Positions 6,157 to 10,923 of a DNA stretch of 10,923 bases are shown here, piece by piece. The notes beneath the pieces were generated by a model. The model was not told where the DNA came from. It made no database searches and was given only the letters and a program-made list of their open reading frames with translations. The stretch is from the NCBI RefSeq assembly GCF_024708915.1, contig NZ_JANJXQ010000181.1, positions 1-10,923 on the forward strand, given 5' to 3'. The position numbers were made by a program, and so were the translations under genes. Every line of letters starts with the position of its first letter. Position 1 is the first letter of the stretch. This stretch comes from Thiobacillus sp. (GTDB lineage Bacteria; Pseudomonadota; Gammaproteobacteria; Burkholderiales; Thiobacillaceae).

Positions 6157-7211
6157 CCGATCTCCCCCGGTTGCGCATCAAGTTTCTCGGAAAATACAAA
6201 CCCGGCCGCGACGGCGAGGGCTGGCTGAAATGCTTTCCCGGCAGGCAGCCGCGCTGGGGCAATTGCGACTTCATCTTCGACCGCGACTGCCGCGACTACG
6301 ACTGGCTGGTGGTCTACGACGATCTGCCTTCGCTCGCCGGCGAGCGCCATCCGCTGTGGGTCGAAGAGCTGGCCTGCTCGCCCGAGAACACCCTCTTGAT
6401 CACCGTCGAGCCATCTTCGATCAAGACCTACGGCCGAACCTATCTGCGCCAGTTCAACTGGCTGCTGACCACGCAGGAGCCGTGGGCGACGGGCAGGCAC
6501 AGGGGGTTGATTTTTCAGCAACCCGCGCTGATCTGGTTTTACGCCACCACTTCGCCGCGCGGCGACTACGATACCCTGGCCTCGTACGTGCCGCTGGAAA
6601 AGACCGCAGACCTGTCGACGGTCTGCTCCAGCAAGCGGCAGGGGCATACCCTGCACCGCATGCGCTACGATTTCACCCAGGCGCTCAAGACCCGGCTGCC
6701 GTTCATGGAAATCTACGGCCACGGCGTGCGCCCGCTGGTCGACAAGGCCGACGCCCTCGACCCCTACCGTTACCACCTCGCAATCGAAAACCATCTGGGG
6801 CCGCACCACTGGACGGAGAAGCTCGCCGATCCCTTTCTCGGTGCCTGCATGCCGGTCTATTACGGCTGCCCCAACGCCGAGGATTATTTTCCGCCGGAGA
6901 GCTTCATCCGCATCGACATTGCCGATGTCGACGCCGCCGCCGAGACCATCCAGCGCGCCATCCGCGACAAGCTGTGGGAAAAGAACCTGCCGGCGATTCT
7001 GGAGAGCCGCCGGCGTGTGCTGGAACAATACGGACCGATCGCCACCGTTGTGCGGCTGGTCAACGAAAGGCATGCCGCCAACCGCACCTTGCCTGCTTCA
7101 CCGGTTTTTATCCAGAGCCGCCGCCGCCTGCACCGGCAGCTGCTGCCGGGCCTGCGCTACGGACTGGAAAAAGGCTACGTCCGCGCCCGCCATCGCTGGG
7201 CCGGCGACTGA
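6153..7211 (+). CDS. Glycosyltransferase family 10 (fucosyltransferase-like), copy A
   Basis: A 352-residue enzyme of the GT10 family, known for alpha-1,3/1,4-fucosyltransferases using GDP-L-fucose. The C-terminal donor-binding domain is clear: Y-H-L-A-I-E-N (207-213), W-T-E-K-L-A-D (220-226), then P-V-Y-Y-G-C-P-N (234-241) and D-Y-F-P-P-E-S-F. This matches the family pattern of an E-N followed by (V/I/W)-T-E-K and a P-V-x-x-G motif. The N-terminal acceptor half includes T-V-E-P-S (84-88). The C-terminus is rich in Arg and ends in a basic tail, as in bacterial GT10 enzymes that attach to the inner membrane. ATG overlaps the preceding stop by four bases, and GGAG lies at 6142-6145, so it is translationally coupled to the ligase-like gene. 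GC rises again here (36 of 60 in 6781-6840). It faces its paralogue at 7221-8219. Fucose as donor is likely from the family but unproven. Confidence 0.88.
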   Translation: MTDLPRLRIKFLGKYKPGRDGEGWLKCFPGRQPRWGNCDFIFDRDCRDYDWLVVYDDLPSLAGERHPLWVEELACSPENTLLITVEPSSIKTYGRTYLRQFNWLLTTQEPWATGRHRGLIFQQPALIWFYATTSPRGDYDTLASYVPLEKTADLSTVCSSKRQGHTLHRMRYDFTQALKTRLPFMEIYGHGVRPLVDKADALDPYRYHLAIENHLGPHHWTEKLADPFLGACMPVYYGCPNAEDYFPPESFIRIDIADVDAAAETIQRAIRDKLWEKNLPAILESRRRVLEQYGPIATVVRLVNERHAANRTLPASPVFIQSRRRLHRQLLPGLRYGLEKGYVRARHRWAGD

Positions 7212-7224
7212 GCGTCGCGCTCAG
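7208..7224. terminator. Dual-stop hairpin between the two GT10 genes
   Basis: CTGAGCG-TCG-CGCTCAG is a perfect 7-bp stem with a 3-base loop; GGC (7203-7205) and GCC (7225-7227) can extend it past a two-base bulge. The TGA stops of both GT10 genes lie in the two arms. No T tract follows. A bidirectional terminator is an inference from the position and from the very similar element at 1126-1141. Confidence 0.45.
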
Positions 7225-8219
7225 GCCATGGCCTTGCGCAGTCTGAACAAATGCCCACGCGGAAAGCTGCGGAAAGCCTTGTGCGAGCGCAGCGTCACCG
7301 CCTTCTCGGCAAGACCCGGCCGGTATAGCAGCTCGGCCCAGTGCGCCGCCCAGGCGAAAGGGTTGTAGACGTTCAGCACGCGATTGCGGGCTTCCGCCAG
7401 CGCGGCCTGGCGCCGGGGGGCGAGCGGCTGATCCAGCAGTTCGGCAATCCGCGCCGCCGCCGCGTCGACGTCCAGATCGTTGATCGACAGCAGCGCTTCT
7501 CCGGGCAGGTAATCGGACACGTTCGGGCAGCCCAGATAGACCGGATAGGCCCAGCCGAGGTAGGCGTCGGCGAGTTTTTCAGTCCAGTAATTCTGCTCCA
7601 CACCGTTTTCCAGCACCAGCTGAAAGCGGTAAGGCAGGATCGCATCCATCTTGTCGTCGATGGACTCGAAGCCGCGCCCGAAATGCACCAGCCGCTCGCC
7701 CAGACGCTGCTTCAGGCCTTCGAGCAGGGCCAGCCGCTGGCGCTGGCCCTCGGTCTTGCTGGCGTTGGAGCACACCACGGCGATGCGGTTCTGCTTCTCG
7801 GGACAGGCCAGCGCGGACAGATGGTCGTAGCCGTAGCGATAGCTGTTGCTGCTGCGGTCGAGCCCGACGTGCCAGTTGAGCCCGAGCGCGCCGACGTGCA
7901 GATGCGGGTGGCGCGACTCCGCATGGCCGTCGACGACGTGGCCGAACTGCCGGTAGAACGCCTGCGGGTACAGCTTTTTCGACAGCGGTTCTCCGGCGAT
8001 GAACAGGGTGTTCTGCGGCGCAGCGATGAAGCGGTCATACGGGCGCATATTTCCCAGCACCACGCTGAAATCCGTGCGGCCCCCAGGCTCGGGATTGAAG
8101 TCGAAACGGCAGTGCCCCCAGGTCAAGCTGCCGCCCGGCGTCAGCAATGCCATGCCGCCGGGTGCGCAGTCCATGTTGATCCGGACGCGAAGCGCGCCGT
8201 CTTGCTTCCCCGGCACCAC
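7221..8219 (-). CDS. Glycosyltransferase family 10 (fucosyltransferase-like), copy B
   Basis: A 332-residue paralogue of the facing GT10 gene. Its donor-binding region reads L-V-L-E-N (201-205), Y-W-T-E-K-L-A-D (211-218), P-V-Y-L-G-C-P-N (226-233) and D-Y-L-P-G-E. The N-terminal half has F-I-A-G-E-P (73-78), matching the T-V-E-P of copy A, and the end is a basic tail. The frame is open far upstream inside the phosphomannomutase gene, which is a shadow. The GTG at 8219, two bases after the phosphomannomutase stop, is chosen because the first strand (ALRVRIN) aligns with RLRIKF of copy A and would be lost with the ATG at 8174; a second GTG at 8216 is equally possible. No strong ribosome site is present, so translation is probably coupled to the upstream gene. 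It is the last gene of a minus-strand operon starting with the phosphomannomutase or earlier. Donor is probably GDP-fucose or a related sugar; acceptor unknown. Confidence 0.85.
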   Translation of the reverse strand: MVPGKQDGALRVRINMDCAPGGMALLTPGGSLTWGHCRFDFNPEPGGRTDFSVVLGNMRPYDRFIAAPQNTLFIAGEPLSKKLYPQAFYRQFGHVVDGHAESRHPHLHVGALGLNWHVGLDRSSNSYRYGYDHLSALACPEKQNRIAVVCSNASKTEGQRQRLALLEGLKQRLGERLVHFGRGFESIDDKMDAILPYRFQLVLENGVEQNYWTEKLADAYLGWAYPVYLGCPNVSDYLPGEALLSINDLDVDAAAARIAELLDQPLAPRRQAALAEARNRVLNVYNPFAWAAHWAELLYRPGLAEKAVTLRSHKAFRSFPRGHLFRLRKAMA

Positions 8220-8221
8220 GC

Positions 8222-9595
8222 TCAGAACGGCAGCGCGAGGCCGGGCGCTGCCTCGTGGATCACCCGGCGGAAGTCGGCCTGGATGCGTTCCAGTGCGGCG
8301 GCGTTGTCGGCCTCGAAGCGCAGCACGATCACCGGCGTGGTGTTGGACGGACGCGCGAGGCCGAAGCCGTCGGCGTATTCGACGCGCAGGCCGTCGAGCG
8401 TGATGACTTCCTTCGCGTCGGGGAATTTCGCCGTCTTCTGCAGCCGCTCCATCAGCGCGTAATGTTCGCCCTCGGCCATCTTGATGTTGAGCTCGGGCGT
8501 GTTCAGCGTATCCGGCAGGCCGTGCAGGGTGGCGTCGATGTCGGCCTGCTTGCTCAAGTATTCGAGCATCCGCGCGCCGGCATACAGGCCGTCGTCGAAG
8601 CCGTACCAGCGTTCCTTGAAGAACACGTGGCCGGACATCTCGCCCGCCAGCAGCGCGCCGGTCTCCTTCATCTTCGCCTTGATGAAGCTGTGGCCGGTCT
8701 TCCACAGCGTGGGTTTGCCGCCGCGTTCCCGGATCCAAGAGAAGAGATTGCGCGTCGACTTGACGTCGAAAATGATCTCGGCGCCGGGGTTGCGCGAGAG
8801 CACGTCGTCGGCGAACAGCATCAACTGGCGGTCGGGGAAGATGATGCTGCCGTCCTTAGTGACCACGCCGAGACGGTCGCCGTCGCCGTCGAAGGCGAGA
8901 CCGATTTCGGCATCGCTGGTTTTCAGCGCCGCGATCAGGTCCTGCAGGTTCTTCGGCTGCGAGGGATCGGGATGGTGGTTGGGGAAATTGCCGTCGACTT
9001 CGCAGAACAGCTCCTCCACCTGACAGCCCATGTCGCGATACAGCTTGGGGGCGAAGGCGCCGGGGACGCCGTTGCCGCAGTCGACGATGATTTTCATCGG
9101 CCGCGCGAGTTTGACGTCGGAGACGATGCGCGCGAGGTATTCGCCGGCGATGTCGTGCTGGCGGTAGCCGCCGTCGCCGTGGGCGAGATCGCTGTCGATG
9201 AGGCGCTGGCGCAGCCTCTGAATGGCATCGCCCGCCAGGGTTTCGCCGCCAAGCACCATTTTCAGCCCGTTGTAGTCGGGCGGGTTGTGGCTGCCGGTGA
9301 CCATCACCGCGCTGTTCGTGTTCAATTGATAGGCGGCGAAATAGGTCATCGGCGTGGCGACCATGCCCAGATCGACCACGCCGATGCCGGCCTTGCGGAT
9401 GCCGCGCGCCAGCGCCGCGGCGAGGTCGGGGCCGGACAGACGGCCGTCGCGGCCGATGCAGATTTCCTGCTGGCCGCGCGCCACCGCTTCGGAGCCGATG
9501 GCATGGCCGATGGCTTCGACGATTTCCGGGGTGAAGCTCTGGCCGACAATGCCGCGGATGTCGTAAGCCTTGAAGATTTCCTTGGGGTATTCCAC
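8222..9595 (-). CDS. algC: Phosphomannomutase/phosphoglucomutase (AlgC type)
   Basis: A 457-residue cytosolic alpha-D-phosphohexomutase that interconverts mannose-6-phosphate and mannose-1-phosphate, and usually also the glucose phosphates, feeding GDP-mannose and UDP/dTDP-glucose pools for surface glycans. All four active-site loops are intact. They are the phosphoserine loop T-G-S-H-N-P-P (Ser102), the metal loop D236-G-D238-G-D240-R, the sugar-specificity loop G-E-M-S-G-H (E319 and S321), and the phosphate-binding loop R415-P-S-N-T-T-P. Length and motifs match Pseudomonas AlgC, so the dual-specificity name is preferred to a pure ManB or Pgm. It starts at a GTG (9595) with a good ribosome site and ends two bases before the GT10 copy B start, so the two are tightly coupled. 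This placement suggests the mutase supplies sugar-1-phosphate for the donor of the neighbouring transferases, although the gene is also a general housekeeping enzyme. Confidence 0.95.
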   Translation of the reverse strand: MEYPKEIFKAYDIRGIVGQSFTPEIVEAIGHAIGSEAVARGQQEICIGRDGRLSGPDLAAALARGIRKAGIGVVDLGMVATPMTYFAAYQLNTNSAVMVTGSHNPPDYNGLKMVLGGETLAGDAIQRLRQRLIDSDLAHGDGGYRQHDIAGEYLARIVSDVKLARPMKIIVDCGNGVPGAFAPKLYRDMGCQVEELFCEVDGNFPNHHPDPSQPKNLQDLIAALKTSDAEIGLAFDGDGDRLGVVTKDGSIIFPDRQLMLFADDVLSRNPGAEIIFDVKSTRNLFSWIRERGGKPTLWKTGHSFIKAKMKETGALLAGEMSGHVFFKERWYGFDDGLYAGARMLEYLSKQADIDATLHGLPDTLNTPELNIKMAEGEHYALMERLQKTAKFPDAKEVITLDGLRVEYADGFGLARPSNTTPVIVLRFEADNAAALERIQADFRRVIHEAAPGLALPF

Positions 9596-9601
9596 AGCAC
9601 G

Positions 9602-9606
9602 CTCCC
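9602..9606 (-). promoter_or_regulatory. Ribosome binding site deciding the GTG start of algC
   Basis: On the minus strand GGGAG lies six bases before the GTG at 9595, in the 31-base gap after yheT. The protein from this codon begins MEYPKEIFKAYDIRG, the expected phosphomannomutase N-terminus. Confidence 0.6.
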
Positions 9607-9626
9607 TGTTTTCAGATGGATCGATT

Positions 9627-10586
9627 TTACCCGGGCAATGTGTCGAAATACTGCGTCAGGCGGCGCGGAATCCAGCCGGACCTGCCCGGGAAGGGGCCGG
9701 AAGGAAAGGCGACGTGGCCACCGGTGGCAGGCTGTTCGAGCGTGACCACAGGCGAGACTTCGTCTGGCGACGGCAGGGCCCAGGCGGGCAGGAACGGGTC
9801 GTTTCGCGCGTTGACGACAAGCGTGGGCACGGTGATGGACTGCAGCAGGGGCTTGGAGGACACCTTCTGCCAGTAGTCGTCGGCATCGCGAAAGCCATGC
9901 AGCCGCGCAGTGACCAGTGTGTCGAATTCGCGGAAGGTGGTGGCGGCGGTGATTGCTTGCGAATCGAGCAGGCCGGGAAAGCGCGCGGCCTTGTGCAGGG
10001 CCTTGGCTTTCAGGGTGACGAGAAAGCGCGCGGTGTAGACGCGGCGGTTGAAGCCACGGTCGAGGCTGTGGCCGGCCGCGGTGAGATCGAGCGGCGCGGA
10101 GACGGCGGCGGCGCGCTCGACCAGCAGATGCGCCGCAGCGCCCTGTTCGCCCAGCCATTTCAGCAGGGCATTGCCGCCGAGCGAGACGCCGACCGCGTAA
10201 ACCGGCGCATCGGCGTGCTGCGATTTGACGTGGCGCAGGATGCATCCGGTGTCTGCGCTGTCGCCGGCGAAATAGGCGCGCGGCAGCCGGTTGTCCTCGC
10301 CCGAGCAGCCGCGGAAATGCGCCACCACGCCATGCCAGCCGCGTGCCCGCACGAGGGTCATGAGGTCGCGTGCGTAGTGGCTGTCGGCACTGCCTTCCAG
10401 GCCGTGGAACAGCACCACCACCGGCGCGCCGGCCGGGCCGTCGACCCAGTCGAAATCGAGGAAATCGCCATCCGCCAATTCCAGCCGTTCGCGCCGGTAG
10501 GCGACCGGCGGGACGCGGAGGAACAGGCTGCTGTAGATGGTTTGCAAGTGGCCGCCAGGCAGCCAGGCCGGGGCGCGATAGGGCAT
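9627..10586 (-). CDS. yheT: Alpha/beta-fold hydrolase, YheT family
   Basis: A 319-residue cytosolic alpha/beta hydrolase of the YheT/COG0429 family, predicted esterase-like enzymes whose physiological substrate is not known. The N-terminus has the family signature P-A-W-L-P-G-G-H-L-Q-T-I-Y (6-18). Then come the oxyanion segment H-G-L-E-G-S (61-66), the nucleophile elbow G-V-S-L-G-G (Ser135), the acid in N-A-R-N-D-P-F (Asp263) and the catalytic G-G-H-V-A-F (His291), so the catalytic triad is complete. The frame is open to a TTG at 10613, but the ATG at 10586 gives the usual family start (MPYRAPAWLPGG) and is chosen. It lies 40 bases after the NTF2-like gene and 31 bases before algC on the same strand, consistent with an operon. 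No functional tie to glycan synthesis is evident. Confidence 0.9.
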   Translation of the reverse strand: MPYRAPAWLPGGHLQTIYSSLFLRVPPVAYRRERLELADGDFLDFDWVDGPAGAPVVVLFHGLEGSADSHYARDLMTLVRARGWHGVVAHFRGCSGEDNRLPRAYFAGDSADTGCILRHVKSQHADAPVYAVGVSLGGNALLKWLGEQGAAAHLLVERAAAVSAPLDLTAAGHSLDRGFNRRVYTARFLVTLKAKALHKAARFPGLLDSQAITAATTFREFDTLVTARLHGFRDADDYWQKVSSKPLLQSITVPTLVVNARNDPFLPAWALPSPDEVSPVVTLEQPATGGHVAFPSGPFPGRSGWIPRRLTQYFDTLPG

Positions 10587-10626
10587 GTTTTCTGGCGAAG
10601 GCGTGGTGGCCAAGGCGCCGCTGCCG

Positions 10627-10923
10627 TTAATGCAGGACCACGGGCGGCGTGCGTGACGGCGGTGTGCCGCCTACCTGGAGTGGCGAGGCATGGTGCAACA
10701 CCATGCGCCAGCCGTCGGCTTCCTTGCGGTAAATGTTGGTGGCCAGGATCGGTGGGCGCGATTCGGCTTGCTGGCCGATGACGAGATATTCGCGGACGAT
10801 GCGGATGACCTCGCCGGCTTCGCGCATTTCATGGGCCAGTTCCGCGTGTACGCGGAACTGGCCGGCGGCCTCGAACATGCTGCGCCACCCGGCCGCCACG
10901 GCGGTACGCCCATTCAAGGGCGC
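10627..10923 (-). CDS. NTF2/SnoaL-like domain protein, N-terminus cut off
   Basis: The C-terminal 98 residues of a small cone-shaped NTF2-superfamily (SnoaL/DUF4440-like) protein. The frame is open through the right edge (A-P-L-N-G-R-T-A-V-A-A-G-W at the boundary), so the start is outside the window; the TTG at 10917 is not a real start. The visible pattern is typical: L-N-G-R-x-A-V-x-x-G-W-R, then strands with V-I-R-I-V-R-E-Y, A-T-N-I-Y-R-K and the closing G-W-R-M-V-L-H-H-A-S-P, followed by a short Pro-rich tail. Such domains bind small hydrophobic ligands or act as isomerases or hydrolases; function here is unknown. It ends TAA 40 bases before the yheT start and is probably the first visible gene of the minus-strand operon. 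Confidence 0.8.
   Translation of the reverse strand, partial: APLNGRTAVAAGWRSMFEAAGQFRVHAELAHEMREAGEVIRIVREYLVIGQQAESRPPILATNIYRKEADGWRMVLHHASPLQVGGTPPSRTPPVVLH

Noticed and set aside
1126..7224. The convergent hairpins as classical Rho-independent terminators
   Set aside because: Stems are short (6-7 bp) and neither is followed by a T tract on either strand, so only a tentative terminator role is given.
8220..8738. Upstream extension of GT10 copy B inside algC
   Set aside because: The frame is open but overlaps the conserved 3' part of algC and reads as Arg/Gly-rich shadow sequence; homology to copy A begins only after the GTG at 8219.
8255..9745. Long plus-strand open frame of 496 codons
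   Set aside because: It is antisense to algC, which has all its active-site motifs; the frame reflects GC-rich codon bias on the opposite strand.
9570..10781. Plus-strand open frame of 403 codons
   Set aside because: It is antisense to yheT, whose catalytic triad is complete, and to the NTF2-like gene; no family features are seen.
1..10923. CRISPR arrays, insertion sequences, tRNA or rRNA genes
   Set aside because: No regularly spaced repeats, transposase, flanking terminal repeats or RNA gene signatures were found when reading both strands.

Overview
This window looks like part of the chromosome of a GC-rich Gram-negative bacterium, most likely a betaproteobacterium. That placement is an inference from protein style (CorA, YheT, AlgC-type phosphomannomutase, O-antigen ligase family protein) and base composition; there is no rRNA or other marker gene to confirm it. 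The centre is a small surface-polysaccharide (LPS/LOS or O-antigen) glycosyltransferase cluster. Ordinary housekeeping genes lie on both sides.

Layout. (1) Positions 2-1129, plus strand: the C-terminal part of a BNR/Asp-box-like beta-propeller protein, cut by the left edge. (2) 1138-2115, minus strand: a CorA-type divalent-cation transporter, convergent with the propeller gene. (3) 2116-2783: a long non-coding gap between divergent genes, with a perfect hairpin and a 10-bp-period direct repeat. (4) 2784-7211, plus strand: four surface-glycan genes in a row. They are a GT-A-like glycosyltransferase with a DLD motif, a GT4 family glycosyltransferase, a multi-spanning O-antigen ligase/polymerase family membrane protein, and a GT10 (fucosyltransferase-fold) enzyme that overlaps the membrane-protein gene by ATGA. 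(5) 7221-10923, minus strand: a compact four-gene run. In transcription order it is an NTF2/SnoaL-like protein (cut by the right edge), a YheT-type alpha/beta hydrolase, an AlgC-type phosphomannomutase/phosphoglucomutase, and a second GT10 enzyme.

How the genes fit together. Phosphomannomutase makes mannose-1-phosphate (or glucose-1-phosphate), the entry to GDP-mannose and, with gmd/fcl genes not present here, to GDP-L-fucose, the usual GT10 donor. The glycosyltransferases would build an oligosaccharide, and the membrane protein would ligate or polymerise it at the periplasmic face. No flippase, ABC exporter, chain-length regulator, gmd or fcl is in the window, so the system is incomplete as seen.

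The most unusual points are these. Two paralogous GT10 genes face each other tail to tail, 9 bp apart. Both convergent gene pairs place their two TGA stop codons in the arms of a very similar short palindrome. There is a sharp AT-rich dip covering only the GT4 and membrane-protein genes, and several imperfect stem-loops lie in the spacers of that AT-rich block. I did not find a clearly new system, CRISPR array, insertion sequence or RNA gene.
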